Assembly (NCBI RefSeq): GCF_002591895.1
Contig: NZ_NISX01000003.1
Coordinates: 79,732-143,731, forward strand
Origin: Lacimicrobium alkaliphilum
GTDB taxonomy: Bacteria; Pseudomonadota; Gammaproteobacteria; Enterobacterales; Alteromonadaceae
Reading direction: 5' to 3'
DNA: 64,000 nt
Positions within the stretch are counted from its first letter, which is position 1; each line of letters starts with the position of its first letter. Positions 46,331-56,030 of this stretch are shown here, one piece after another. The notes beneath the pieces are model-generated. The model did not search any database. It had not been told where the DNA came from and saw only the letters and a program-made list of their open reading frames with translations. The position numbers and the translations under genes were made by a program.

Positions 46331-47254
46331 TTGGCTATTTGGGGAAAAATCACAAACAGATTTGCTAAGTCTTCTGCATTCTTTGCTATCGGCATTGAGT
46401 TCGGACAACAGGCACTTCTGATATCGGTGATCTCCCGACAACAGAATAAGCTGCACTGGGTTCTGCAACAGCGACTCCCCATAGAAAACTGGCAGCAATC
46501 CCTGTCACAATGGGTTAAACAGCATCAGGCCGCTGGCACCCCCTGCCATCTGGTATTTTCTACCAACAGATATCAGTTGATGCAGGTAGACCGCCCCGCC
46601 GTTGAAGAGCAGGAGTTGATTCAGGCATTGCGCTGGTCAGCCAAAGAGTTGCTGGCCAGCAGCGAAGAAATGTCGATCGACTATTTTGATCTGCCTGCTC
46701 AACCTACCGGCAGCAATAAAGTCAATCTGGTTGCAGTGCCAACGGCCCTGGTCAAAGAAGTGTCTGAAGGCATAACCCAGTCCGGCCTGGACTTACAGAC
46801 TATGGGGATTGAAGAACTGAGCCAGTGCCAGCTGCTGGAGTCCACTGAACAGGCACAGATCACGCTGATGCAGGAACCGGGAGAAGAGATCTGCCTGAGT
46901 ATTATCCGTGAGCAGAAGCTGTATTTCAGTCGACGGTTAAAAGGCTATGAACAGCTCAGCACCTATGGCCTGGAACAAATACAACAGGGCATTGCCGAAA
47001 CCCTGAGTCTGGAGATCCAGCGCTCAATGGACTATTTCGAGAGTCAGCTGCGCCAGGCCCAGGCTAGAAAACTGCTGATTTGTATCGATACTCCCTTTAT
47101 TGAAGAGCTGAGTCAGACCCTGCAACAAATGCTGATGATCGACACCAGCCTGCTCGAAACAGACATCAATAAAGCTGAAGGGCTGAGTATCTCACCCTCG
47201 ACCACTACCAGCCTGGGAGCAGCTCTGCGGCAGCGAAACGGGGCAGTGACATGA
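46331..47254 (+). CDS. mshI: MSHA biogenesis protein MshI (PilM/GspL-like)
   Basis: This is the first gene of the mannose-sensitive hemagglutinin type IV pilus locus. The 307-residue cytoplasmic protein has the actin-like PilM pattern (FFAIGIEFGQQALLISVI near the start, then LVFSTNRYQLMQVDRPAVEE) and connects the inner-membrane PilN-like protein to the ATPase. The start is TTG 46331; no ATG is available in frame. The V. cholerae locus begins with mshH, which is not present directly upstream here. It shares an ATGA overlap with the next gene. Confidence 0.87.
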   Translation: MAIWGKITNRFAKSSAFFAIGIEFGQQALLISVISRQQNKLHWVLQQRLPIENWQQSLSQWVKQHQAAGTPCHLVFSTNRYQLMQVDRPAVEEQELIQALRWSAKELLASSEEMSIDYFDLPAQPTGSNKVNLVAVPTALVKEVSEGITQSGLDLQTMGIEELSQCQLLESTEQAQITLMQEPGEEICLSIIREQKLYFSRRLKGYEQLSTYGLEQIQQGIAETLSLEIQRSMDYFESQLRQAQARKLLICIDTPFIEELSQTLQQMLMIDTSLLETDINKAEGLSISPSTTTSLGAALRQRNGAVT

Positions 47255-47862
47255 AAAACCAGGTCAATTTTTATCAGCCGTCCCTGAAGCCCGACGCGGA
47301 GTCGCTCAATCTCACCCTGGTGCTGGTTTGCTGCCTGCTGGCGATGATATTTATAGCGGGATGGTCCCTGTACAGCAGCGCCGAAGTCGATAAATGGCAG
47401 GCCACCGAGAAAACAGAGAAACGTCAGCTGGAAGAGGCCAGACTAAGGTTGCAGCACGTCACCGACGAATTAAATGCCCAACCAGACAAAAGGCTGGTGC
47501 AACAGGCCGAACTGCTGCAGAAACAAATCCTGGCTCAGAAGTACCTGTTGAAACAGTTAGATAATAAGCAGCAAGCGGGTCGCGGAACCTATGCACAATT
47601 GATGCTGGCATTGGCCAGTCAACACCAACAGGATATCTGGCTGACCCGGTTCAGCGTTACCGGAAGCAGACTGCAGATGCAGGGCAAGAGTCTGAATGCA
47701 GAATCGGTGCCTCGCTGGATGGAAAAGTTAGGCAAAAGCGATTATTTCATCGGTACCGAATTTGGCTCACTGAAGGTCTTCAGAGACGAAGATCGTCAGC
47801 TTAACTTTATTCTTGGTGCCACCGAACTGCGGGCTGACAACTCACTGAGGCCAACGCCATGA
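47251..47862 (+). CDS. MSHA biogenesis PilN-like membrane protein
   Basis: The 203-residue protein has one N-terminal membrane segment (LVLVCCLLAMIFIAGWSLY near 23-41), a coiled coil (about 55-110) and a periplasmic ferredoxin-like domain, as in PilN and the GspL C-terminus. It overlaps mshI and mshJ by ATGA at both ends. It is sometimes named mshI2 in other annotations. Confidence 0.85.
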   Translation: MKNQVNFYQPSLKPDAESLNLTLVLVCCLLAMIFIAGWSLYSSAEVDKWQATEKTEKRQLEEARLRLQHVTDELNAQPDKRLVQQAELLQKQILAQKYLLKQLDNKQQAGRGTYAQLMLALASQHQQDIWLTRFSVTGSRLQMQGKSLNAESVPRWMEKLGKSDYFIGTEFGSLKVFRDEDRQLNFILGATELRADNSLRPTP

Positions 47863-48515
47863 ATTATACGCAAATGCAACAATGGTTCAGTGACAGACAA
47901 CCGCGGGAACGCCAGTTGGTGCTGATAGCCGGGCTTTTCCTGATCCTCTATGGCGGCTATATGCTGTTTGTTGAGCCCTCACAACTCAGGGTTCAGCAAT
48001 TAGAAAATCAGATCGCGCAGCACAAAGAACAATCGTCTGCTTTGCAAAGCCAGGCCGCCGCTCTGATCGCAGGCAGCCAGGATCCCGATGCCGCTGTTAA
48101 GCGTCGCATCAGCCAGCTAATGTTGCAAAAGGTAGAGCTGGAAAAGCAGATTGATGATGATACCAGCGACCTGATTCCTCCCCATCGCATGCGCAATGTG
48201 TTGCAGGCACTGTTGGCTGAGAACGATGATCTGCATTTACTGGAGATGCGCTCGCTGCCAGCCGTTAATCTCACCGAGCAGGATCAGGCCAAAGACGGGA
48301 GTGAACAATCCATGCCCGGCTTGTACCAGCAAGGGTTAATACTGATAGTCGAAGGCAAATATTTTGCCTTACAGGCGTATCTGACCGAACTGGAGATGCT
48401 GCCCTGGCGTTTTCACTGGCAACGCATGGCCTATAGTGTGCAGGAGCCTCCTGTTGGCAGAATGGAAATTGAGCTGTCTACACTCAGTACTGATAAGGCC
48501 TTTGTAGGAATATGA
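47859..48515 (+). CDS. mshJ: MSHA biogenesis protein MshJ (PilO/GspM-like)
   Basis: The 218-residue protein has an N-terminal cytoplasmic stub, one membrane segment (LVLIAGLFLILYGGYMLFV near 21-39), a coiled coil (about 45-95) and a periplasmic C-terminal domain. It fits MshJ by position between the PilN-like protein and mshK. With them it forms the inner-membrane alignment platform. The stop overlaps the mshK start by ATGA. Confidence 0.88.
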   Translation: MNYTQMQQWFSDRQPRERQLVLIAGLFLILYGGYMLFVEPSQLRVQQLENQIAQHKEQSSALQSQAAALIAGSQDPDAAVKRRISQLMLQKVELEKQIDDDTSDLIPPHRMRNVLQALLAENDDLHLLEMRSLPAVNLTEQDQAKDGSEQSMPGLYQQGLILIVEGKYFALQAYLTELEMLPWRFHWQRMAYSVQEPPVGRMEIELSTLSTDKAFVGI

Positions 48516-48865
48516 TCATAAAACGACTGTTGTGCTTTGGGTTGATTGCCGGTGGCCTTGTACAGGCACAAGTACTGCAGGATCCAACTCAACCACCCAA
48601 ACAAGCCGGTTCTATAGCCATTGCCGGGCAGCCAGTGCAGGATACTGCCAACGGAGTACCTTCGGTGACCGCGATTTTTATTGGCCCGCAGCGTCGCTAT
48701 GCGATAGTGGAGGGTGATGCGCTGTATCCCGGTGAGCGCTGGCGAGAGATGGAATTGATTGAGATCCGCGCCGGGTCGGTGCTGTTCAGACATAACGACA
48801 ATGAGATTGAAGTTACCCTCAGACAAGGTAAGACATTGACAAAAGGTAAAGCCAATGGCTTTTAA
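48512..48865 (+). CDS. mshK: MSHA biogenesis protein MshK (PilP-like)
   Basis: The 117-residue exported protein has a signal peptide (LLCFGLIAGGLVQAQ) and begins mature with LQDPTQPP, the pattern of PilP/GspC-type proteins. A small beta domain follows (SVTAIFIGPQRRYAIVEGD). It likely bridges the inner-membrane platform to the secretin MshL, which is encoded next and overlaps by 11 bases. Confidence 0.85.
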   Translation: MIIKRLLCFGLIAGGLVQAQVLQDPTQPPKQAGSIAIAGQPVQDTANGVPSVTAIFIGPQRRYAIVEGDALYPGERWREMELIEIRAGSVLFRHNDNEIEVTLRQGKTLTKGKANGF

Positions 48866-50519
48866 GCATGTAATATTTTTATCACTGCTGGTATCCATTG
48901 CCGGTTGTCAGAGCAATCAGGTTGGCAAAGATGCCAGCCGTTCGCTGGATAAAGCAATAGACAACAGTGATACCCCCTCACCTCAGGATAATAAAAAACT
49001 GGAGCAATTACCCGAGCAGGTTTCCCGGTTATTGCTAATGCCTGATGCCGCAGAGCAGGAAACCCCCTTGTTTAGCGAAGAACGCTACGATATCGCTGCT
49101 GATCAGACCGATGCCCGGAACTTCTTCGCAGGACTGGTGGAAGGTACTCCTTATTCTGTCGCCATCCACCCCGGGGTAACCGGAAATATCACCCTGGATC
49201 TCAAACAGGTTACCTTAAGTGAGGTGTTTAACCTGGTGTCGGGTCTTTATGGTTATCATGTACAACGCAGTGGCAGCGTCTTTCGTATTTATCCATCCGG
49301 CATGCGCACAGAAACCTTTGCCGTCAATTACCTGATGATGACCAGAGACGGTGCCACCCAGTCCAGCATTGTGTCCGGTGGCGTTTCCACCCAGGGCGGC
49401 GGGAATAACAACAATGGCAATAACGTCAACAGCTTTGGTGGCAACCAGCTGACGGGCGGCAATCAATATGGCAACAGTGGCAATCTGAACAGCAACTCCA
49501 GCAATAGTAACGGCACCAATATCCTCACCCGCACGCAGACAGATTTCTGGAAAGATCTCAAAGAATCCCTGCAAAGCCTGATCGGAGACCAGGACGGCAG
49601 AGTGGTTATTGTTTCCCCCCAGGCAGGCCTGGTGACAATCAAAGCGATGCCAGAGGAAATTCAGGCAGTACAGAATTATCTGCAGCTGACCGAGCAAACC
49701 GTGCAACGTCAGGTCGTACTGGAAGCCCGGATCATAGAGGTCACACTCAATGACGAGTATCAACAAGGCATTGACTGGACCAAAATCGCTAATAGCAGCC
49801 GTCTTGGCCCTATCAGCTTCTCCGGCATGGATGTGGGCAACGCCATCAGTAACAGCCTCGGCGGTATTACCGGCCTTCAGTTTGAAACCGGCAGCTTTTC
49901 CAGCGTACTGACATTGCTGTCAACTCAGGGCAATATGCAGGTGCTTTCCAGTCCGCGTGTCACGGCAACGAATAACCAGAAAGCCGTGATCAAGGTCGGC
50001 GATGATGAATATTTTGTCACTGACGTTTCCAGTCAGAGCACCATCACTGCAGCCACCACCTCCACAGGCCCAAATATTGAACTGACCCCGTTTTTTTCCG
50101 GTATCGCACTGGATGTGACCCCACAGATCGATGCCGAAGGCGGCGTGCTCCTGCATGTGCACCCTTCGGTGATAGAAACACAGGAACAGGAAAAAGTTGT
50201 CACACTCAACGAAGAACGGTTTGTATTGCCGCTGGCACAGAGCAATATTCGTGAATCTGATACCGTTATCCACGCCCGCACCGGTGAGATTGTCGTGATT
50301 GGTGGGCTGATGCAGACCATCATCAATGAAACCCATTCAAAAACTCCGCTTCTTGGCACTATTCCGCTGTTTGGGGAGCTGTTCAAAAATCGTCGGGAAT
50401 CAGAACAGAAAAAGGAACTGGTAATCCTGCTTAAACCCACAGTAGTGGAACGTGGAACCTGGCAGCAGCAGCTCAGAAGCAGCCGGGATCAGATCCGGGA
50501 CTGGACGGACACGAACTGA
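48855..50519 (+). CDS. mshL: MSHA pilus secretin MshL
   Basis: The 554-residue outer-membrane lipoprotein (signal peptide with lipobox SIAGC) forms the gated ring through which the pilus leaves the cell. Periplasmic N-domains (about 85-160) are followed by a Gly/Asn/Ser-rich linker (about 175-220) and the secretin core ending in GEIVVIGGLMQTIINETHSK and PLFGELFKNR. It belongs to the MSHA secretin clade. Confidence 0.95.
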   Translation: MAFKHVIFLSLLVSIAGCQSNQVGKDASRSLDKAIDNSDTPSPQDNKKLEQLPEQVSRLLLMPDAAEQETPLFSEERYDIAADQTDARNFFAGLVEGTPYSVAIHPGVTGNITLDLKQVTLSEVFNLVSGLYGYHVQRSGSVFRIYPSGMRTETFAVNYLMMTRDGATQSSIVSGGVSTQGGGNNNNGNNVNSFGGNQLTGGNQYGNSGNLNSNSSNSNGTNILTRTQTDFWKDLKESLQSLIGDQDGRVVIVSPQAGLVTIKAMPEEIQAVQNYLQLTEQTVQRQVVLEARIIEVTLNDEYQQGIDWTKIANSSRLGPISFSGMDVGNAISNSLGGITGLQFETGSFSSVLTLLSTQGNMQVLSSPRVTATNNQKAVIKVGDDEYFVTDVSSQSTITAATTSTGPNIELTPFFSGIALDVTPQIDAEGGVLLHVHPSVIETQEQEKVVTLNEERFVLPLAQSNIRESDTVIHARTGEIVVIGGLMQTIINETHSKTPLLGTIPLFGELFKNRRESEQKKELVILLKPTVVERGTWQQQLRSSRDQIRDWTDTN

Positions 50520-50521
50520 AT

Positions 50522-51430
50522 ATGTACCTGTATCACTTCGGCCTTCAGGAATTACCGTTTACGCTGACGCCCAACACCAGCTACTTTTTTGGCCTGCCCA
50601 GTCATAATCAGGCCATTGACGTACTCACTACCGCACTTAAAACCGGTGAAGGTTTTATTAAAGTCACCGGAGAAGTGGGCACGGGTAAGACCCTGATTTG
50701 TCGTAAATTGCTCAATGAATTGCCAGAGCATTTTGTCTCTGCCTATATCCCCAACCCTTACCTGTCTCCGGCGGAATTACGTGCCGCTGTAGCTGGTGAA
50801 CTTGGCGTCACATTGAGTGTTGATGCCGACCAGCAGGAATTTACCCAGCGTATTCAGCAGCGGTTAATTGAAATTAACCAGCAACATAAAGCGGCAGTGC
50901 TGATTATTGATGAAGCACAGGCGTTGCCGGTTGAAAGCATTGAGGCCCTGCGTCTGTTTACCAACCTGGAAACCGAGTCCAGAAAGTTGCTACAGGTGGT
51001 GCTTTTTGGTCAGCCAGAATTAGACCAGAAACTGGCTTTGCCTGAGTTACGCCAGCTAAAACAACGCATTACATTTAGCTACCAGCTTGCCTGCATGGAT
51101 TTGGATCAGCTAATCCAGTACGTGCAGCATCGTATGCAGGTAGCAGGCTTCCGGGGTACAGAAATGTTTAACCGCCGATGTGGAAAAATGCTCTACAAGG
51201 CATCACAGGGCACGCCGCGAATCGTCAATGTGTTATGTCACAAGGCGCTGATGCTGGCCTACGGGGAGGGTAAGCTGCAGGTCAGCCCCCGGCATGTTCA
51301 ATTGGCCATTGCTGATACTGAAGCTGCCTCGAAAATCCGCTCCTTTAGGTGGCTGTGGCTGTATGCCTCATTGCTGCTGGTCATGCTGGTATTAGGCAGT
51401 TATTACTTTTATCCACCGGGTACCTTATGA
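50522..51430 (+). CDS. mshM: MSHA biogenesis ATPase MshM (ExeA-like)
   Basis: The 302-residue protein has an AAA-type ATPase of the ExeA/GspA family: Walker A VTGEVGTGKTLIC near 47-60, Walker B VLIIDEAQALP near 121-131, and a single C-terminal membrane segment (WLWLYASLLLVMLVLGSYYF near 278-297). It probably helps assemble the secretin through peptidoglycan. The stop overlaps the mshN start by ATGA. Confidence 0.93.
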   Translation: MYLYHFGLQELPFTLTPNTSYFFGLPSHNQAIDVLTTALKTGEGFIKVTGEVGTGKTLICRKLLNELPEHFVSAYIPNPYLSPAELRAAVAGELGVTLSVDADQQEFTQRIQQRLIEINQQHKAAVLIIDEAQALPVESIEALRLFTNLETESRKLLQVVLFGQPELDQKLALPELRQLKQRITFSYQLACMDLDQLIQYVQHRMQVAGFRGTEMFNRRCGKMLYKASQGTPRIVNVLCHKALMLAYGEGKLQVSPRHVQLAIADTEAASKIRSFRWLWLYASLLLVMLVLGSYYFYPPGTL

Positions 51431-52506
51431 GTGTGGTCAATAAGATGCTCCAGGATCTGGAGACGCGCCAGCAACAGCAGCAAAACAGCGCCAACTATCA
51501 ACCGCCGGCGAAGCGCCGCCATGGCTGGTGGATGTTTGGCGTATTGCCATTGGCGGTAGTTGCAGCCGTAATCTATTGGTTCTGGCCGGTACTGTGGAGT
51601 ATCACCGAACCGGACCGGCCACCTCAACAAACACCGCAGGCGACACAAAGCTCTCCGGAGACAACGGCGCCGTCAGTTTCAACTGACAAACAGATTGAAG
51701 AAGCAGTAACAGAGCCTGAAGAAGCAGAGGTCATTAACACCATCACCCGGCAGCCGGAGTTACACGCACAAGCTGTTGCTGATGCCGACGACACTGTGGT
51801 GCAGCAAGAGACGCCAGCATTGGCTCTGCCATCTGAAAAGCAGACTACAAATAAGCCGGTACAGACTGAGCGTTCACAGCCTGCTGTTCAAACAGAGAAA
51901 CCTGTGGCTTTCAGTAAAACCCAGGCCGCAAGTAACGCCGAACAACGCTGGCAGCAACTAAAAGCCGAGGTCAGCAAAGCGATGGCCGACAACACAGAGA
52001 CAGAAGCGATTTCAGGGCTTAAAAAAATGCTTGAGATACAGCCTGATAATCATCAGGTCAGACGCAAACTGGCCGCCCTGTTGCTAAAAAATGGTGCCAC
52101 GGCTCACAGCGGCCTGTTACTGGAACAAGGTGTAGAGCTTTACCCTCAGGAGCTGTCACTATTGCAATCTCTTGCACGGTTTTATGATCATAACCAGCAA
52201 ACAGATAAAGCACTGATGCTGCTCAAGGGTCACAATCCTAACGTGTTGCAGTATCCGGACTATATTCAACTCAGAGCCCGTTTAGCACAAAAACAGCAGG
52301 ATCATCAGCAGGCACAGCATGATTATGCGTTACTGAGCCGCTATCAGCCAGACAACATAAAGTGGCGTCTGGGGTTGGCGGTGTCACTGGATCAGGGCGG
52401 CCAGCATCAGGCTGCTATAGAGGTTTACCGTTGGCTGGACGGTGCCAGTACACCACCACAAATAGGTGATTTTGTGCAGCAACGGCTGATGGCGCTGGGA
52501 GGGTAA
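51427..52506 (+). CDS. mshN: MSHA biogenesis protein MshN (TPR)
   Basis: The 359-residue protein begins MSVVNKMLQDLETRQ, the typical MshN N-terminus, followed by one membrane segment (about 36-58), a Pro/Thr/Glu-rich periplasmic linker, and C-terminal tetratricopeptide repeats (about 190-355). It belongs to the pilus assembly scaffold. The frame is open to 51349, but ATG 51427 overlaps the mshM stop and gives the family start. Confidence 0.9.
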   Translation: MSVVNKMLQDLETRQQQQQNSANYQPPAKRRHGWWMFGVLPLAVVAAVIYWFWPVLWSITEPDRPPQQTPQATQSSPETTAPSVSTDKQIEEAVTEPEEAEVINTITRQPELHAQAVADADDTVVQQETPALALPSEKQTTNKPVQTERSQPAVQTEKPVAFSKTQAASNAEQRWQQLKAEVSKAMADNTETEAISGLKKMLEIQPDNHQVRRKLAALLLKNGATAHSGLLLEQGVELYPQELSLLQSLARFYDHNQQTDKALMLLKGHNPNVLQYPDYIQLRARLAQKQQDHQQAQHDYALLSRYQPDNIKWRLGLAVSLDQGGQHQAAIEVYRWLDGASTPPQIGDFVQQRLMALGG

Positions 52507-52511
52507 TCAGG

Positions 52512-54239
52512 ATGGCAGGCTTACAACCAAAACTTAAAATGCGCCTGGGTGATCTGCTGGTTCATGAAAACATTATCAGCGAAGCGCAACTACAACAGGC
52601 GCTGGATGCACAGAAGCAAAGTGGACGAAAGCTGGGCCACACTCTGGTGGATCTGGGGCTGGTAAAAGAAGTGCAGTTACTGGAGTTTCTCTCCCAACAG
52701 TTAAAGGTGCCGCTGATCGACATCAGCCAGCGCAACCTGGATGCTAATGCAGTAAAACAGTTACCTGAAGTGCAGGCCCGCCGTCACCGGGCTCTGGTGC
52801 TCGAAGAACACCCGGATCACCTGCTGGTAGGCATGAGTGATCCTGCGGATCTCGCCGCTATGGATGCCCTGTCCAGTATCCTGGCGAAGCCGATTAAGGT
52901 TGCAGTGGTAAAAGAGTCGCAATTATTCAGCGCCTTTGACAGACATTACCGGCGTACCGAAGATATCGCCTCCTTTGCTCAGGAGCTGGCCAGTGAACAC
53001 AGCGAGTCAGATGAGTTTGACTTTGCCGACCTGGCCACCGAGGGCGGTGATACCGCCGTTGCCAGGCTGCTAAAATCCATTTTCGAAGATGCTGTGCAGA
53101 TGCAGGCCTCGGATATCCATATCGAGCCCGATGAAGACACGCTGCGTATTCGCTTGCGCGTAGACGGTGTACTACAGGAAAGCCTGATTAAAGAACGTAA
53201 TATCGCCTCGGCGCTGGTACTGCGTCTTAAGCTGATGTCAGGGCTGGATATTTCCGAGAAACGACTGCCACAGGATGGCCGTACTCATATCAAGGTTAAA
53301 GGTCACAGTATCGACGTACGTCTGTCTACCATGCCGGTACAACACGGCGAATCTGTGGTGATGCGGCTGTTGGATCAATCAGCCGGGCTGCTGAGCCTTA
53401 ATGAAACAGGTATGCCCGGGGCTATGCTTGATCGTTTCCGCCATTTGCTGCACCGACCACATGGCATGGTACTGGTCACCGGTCCCACCGGCTCGGGCAA
53501 AACCACCACACTGTATGGCGCGTTAAGCGAGCTGAATCAGCCAGGGGTAAAGATTATTACCGTGGAGGACCCGGTAGAATATCGCCTGCCGCGAATCAAC
53601 CAGGTACAGACTAACAATAAGATCGGTCTGACCTTCTCCAGCATACTCAGAACCACCCTGCGCCAGGACCCCGACATTATTATGGTGGGCGAGATGCGTG
53701 ACAATGAGACGGCGGAAATCGGTCTGCGTGGCGCACTGACAGGCCATCTGGTGTTGTCGACCCTGCACACCAATGACGCGATATCCAGTGCCATTCGTCT
53801 TTTGGATATGGGGGCGCCGGGCTATCTGGTTGCCACCTCATTGCGGGCCATTGTCGCTCAGCGACTGGTGCGCAGACTGTGTGAGAAATGCAGTGAAAAT
53901 TATCAACCAAGCCAGGAAGAAGTGTTCTGGCTTGGCGGCCTGAGTGATGACATCGGACAGATTAGCTTTAAACAGGGACGAGGCTGCGATAATTGCAATA
54001 ATACAGGGTATCGGGGCCGAATCGGTGTGTTCGAGTTGCTGGAAATGACCGACGCTATGATGAACGCGCTGAAGTCAGACGACACGTCTGCGTTCAGCCA
54101 GATCGCCAAAGCCAGCCCCGGCTATCACCCGCTGGCGAGATCGGCGCTGGCTTATGCCCGTCAGGGTGTGACCAGTGTCGAGGAAGTCCTGAAACTGGTG
54201 GAAATGGTAGCGGAACAACAGACCGGGGAAGCAGGGTAA
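52512..54239 (+). CDS. mshE: MSHA pilus extension ATPase MshE
   Basis: The 575-residue PilB-type ATPase powers pilus polymerisation. Its N-terminal MshEN domain has two tandem 24-residue c-di-GMP-binding motifs, RLGDLLV-start at 11-34 and KLGHTLV-start at 40-63, each with the L..AL/FL..Q pattern. The core has Walker A GPTGSGKTT (near 325), Asp and His boxes (TVEDPVEYRLPRINQVQTN; LRQDPDIIMVGEMRD; STLHTNDA) and a tetracysteine zinc site (CEKC, CDNC). Binding of c-di-GMP to this class of protein is established for V. cholerae MshE. Confidence 0.97.
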   Translation: MAGLQPKLKMRLGDLLVHENIISEAQLQQALDAQKQSGRKLGHTLVDLGLVKEVQLLEFLSQQLKVPLIDISQRNLDANAVKQLPEVQARRHRALVLEEHPDHLLVGMSDPADLAAMDALSSILAKPIKVAVVKESQLFSAFDRHYRRTEDIASFAQELASEHSESDEFDFADLATEGGDTAVARLLKSIFEDAVQMQASDIHIEPDEDTLRIRLRVDGVLQESLIKERNIASALVLRLKLMSGLDISEKRLPQDGRTHIKVKGHSIDVRLSTMPVQHGESVVMRLLDQSAGLLSLNETGMPGAMLDRFRHLLHRPHGMVLVTGPTGSGKTTTLYGALSELNQPGVKIITVEDPVEYRLPRINQVQTNNKIGLTFSSILRTTLRQDPDIIMVGEMRDNETAEIGLRGALTGHLVLSTLHTNDAISSAIRLLDMGAPGYLVATSLRAIVAQRLVRRLCEKCSENYQPSQEEVFWLGGLSDDIGQISFKQGRGCDNCNNTGYRGRIGVFELLEMTDAMMNALKSDDTSAFSQIAKASPGYHPLARSALAYARQGVTSVEEVLKLVEMVAEQQTGEAG

Positions 54240-55460
54240 ATGGCAATGTTCAGCTATAAAGCCAGAAGTGCCAGCGGTGCCTTGCAGGACGGCAGTCTTG
54301 AAGCTGCGGATCAGGCGACAGCCGCACAGATTCTGCTCAATCGGGAGTTGATCCCGATTGAAATCCGGCCGCAACAAGAGCGTCGCCAGAATAGCTTTAT
54401 AGACCAATTACTTACGCCTGACGTGACCCTGGAAGAAATGGTAATTTTTGCCCGCCAGATGTATTCCCTCAGTAAAGCGGGCATTCCTATTTTGCGTGCC
54501 ATTGGCGGGCTGGCCGAGTCCTCTGGTTCAAAACGGCTCAGGCAGGCCCTTGTGGATGTGGTGGAGCAGTTAGAGCGCGGGCGGAATATTTCCAGTGCCC
54601 TGAACCGTCACCCTAAGGTATTCAGCCCGTTATTTGTGAGTGTGGTGCATGTGGGGGAAAATACCGGCAAGCTGGATGAGGCATTTTTGTTGTTGTCTCA
54701 ATATCTGGAGAGTGAGCAGGAAACCCGCAAACAGATCAAATCCGCCACCCGCTACCCCATGTTTGTCATGATAGCCATTGTCGTGGCCCTGGTAATAATG
54801 AATCTGGTGGTCATACCTACGTTTTCTGGCATGTTTGACCGCCTCGGTGCCGAACTGCCACTGATGACCCGCTTTCTGATTGGCATGTCCAATGTCTTTG
54901 TCAATTACTGGCACCTGTTACTGCTTGGTGCCATCGCCTTAGTTTGGGCAGTGCGCCGTTATCTGAAAAGTGACTCAGGCCGTCTGAACTGGGACAGACG
55001 AAAACTCAGAATCTATGCCATCGGTAATATTATCGAACGTTCACTATTATCACGCTTTGCCCGCAGCTTCGCGATGATGGTCAGGGCCGGCGTACCACTG
55101 ACTCACGCTCTGACTCTGGTAGCCGATGCCGTAGACAACAGCTATATGAGTAAACAGATACTGAAAATGCGCAAAAACATTGAAAAGGGCGAAGGCCTGT
55201 CGCGGGTTTGCACCGAGAGCGGGCTGTTTACACCACTGGTGTTACAGATGATCAGTGTCGGCGAAGAAACCGGGCAGGTGGACGAGCTGCTTACCGATGT
55301 CGCCGATTTCTATGAACGCGAGGTCGCCTATGATCTTAAAAGCCTGACCTCAAAGATCGAACCTGTGCTGATTGCCATTGTTGCGGCTATGGTACTGGTA
55401 TTAGCGCTGGGAATCTTTACACCCATGTGGGACATGATGAATGCGTACCGGGGACGCTGA
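54240..55460 (+). CDS. mshG: MSHA pilus inner-membrane platform protein MshG
   Basis: The 406-residue PilC/GspF-family protein has two T2SF cytoplasmic repeats (about 70-195 and 275-400) and three membrane segments (about 170-195, 220-240 and 375-395). It anchors the pilus base and works with MshE. The start codon follows the mshE stop with no gap. Confidence 0.96.
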   Translation: MAMFSYKARSASGALQDGSLEAADQATAAQILLNRELIPIEIRPQQERRQNSFIDQLLTPDVTLEEMVIFARQMYSLSKAGIPILRAIGGLAESSGSKRLRQALVDVVEQLERGRNISSALNRHPKVFSPLFVSVVHVGENTGKLDEAFLLLSQYLESEQETRKQIKSATRYPMFVMIAIVVALVIMNLVVIPTFSGMFDRLGAELPLMTRFLIGMSNVFVNYWHLLLLGAIALVWAVRRYLKSDSGRLNWDRRKLRIYAIGNIIERSLLSRFARSFAMMVRAGVPLTHALTLVADAVDNSYMSKQILKMRKNIEKGEGLSRVCTESGLFTPLVLQMISVGEETGQVDELLTDVADFYEREVAYDLKSLTSKIEPVLIAIVAAMVLVLALGIFTPMWDMMNAYRGR

Positions 55461-55471
55461 GTGAGTATAAA

Positions 55472-55978
55472 ATGAACCAACAATCAGACAGTGAGAACCG
55501 ACAAATGCGGCTGATCATGCAGGTTGCCGTGGTACTGATATTTTCCTCACTGATGGCAACATTTATCTGGTATTTCGAAGACAGCGAGGAAGATCTGCAG
55601 CAGACCACGCTGGATTTGCTCGCTGAAGAGATGGCCCGCAGTGTAGTCAGTGCGCGCTGGCAGTGGGAAGCGGAAGGGCGGCCAACAAGAATTTTGCAGA
55701 TCCAGTACGACCGGGATGGAAATGAAACAGACAGGCGACCTATCCCGATGAGTCATCTGGGCTGGCCAAAAGTAGAGCCCAGCGCCGAGGGCTGCGACAG
55801 GCTCTGGAAAACTGTTTTAAATACACCGATGCAGGTGAATAATTTTAAAGTCTATGGTGAGTTTTTCGATGGTGTCAAAATGAGTGGTAAGGCACTGGAC
55901 AGCATGTGCCGGTTCAGGGTTTCTACAGGCCCCTATTTTGACTACCGGATATATACCGGGCAGGTTATTAAACAATAA
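55472..55978 (+). CDS. mshF: MSHA biogenesis protein MshF
   Basis: The 168-residue protein has a short cytoplasmic N-terminus, one membrane segment (LIMQVAVVLIFSSLMATFIW near 13-32) and a periplasmic domain with two cysteines. It is identified by position between mshG and mshB. The frame is open to 55427, but ATG 55472 gives the family start. Confidence 0.84.
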   Translation: MNQQSDSENRQMRLIMQVAVVLIFSSLMATFIWYFEDSEEDLQQTTLDLLAEEMARSVVSARWQWEAEGRPTRILQIQYDRDGNETDRRPIPMSHLGWPKVEPSAEGCDRLWKTVLNTPMQVNNFKVYGEFFDGVKMSGKALDSMCRFRVSTGPYFDYRIYTGQVIKQ

Positions 55979-56030
55979 GACACCGGTGCTGAAAGGTTTT
56001 TAATCGAATTAAGGTAGCAGAGATAACAGG

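Noticed and set aside
49384-49510. Asn/Gly/Ser-rich repetitive stretch in mshL considered as a tandem repeat element
   Set aside because: It is coding low complexity in the secretin linker, with irregular units and no spacing pattern.
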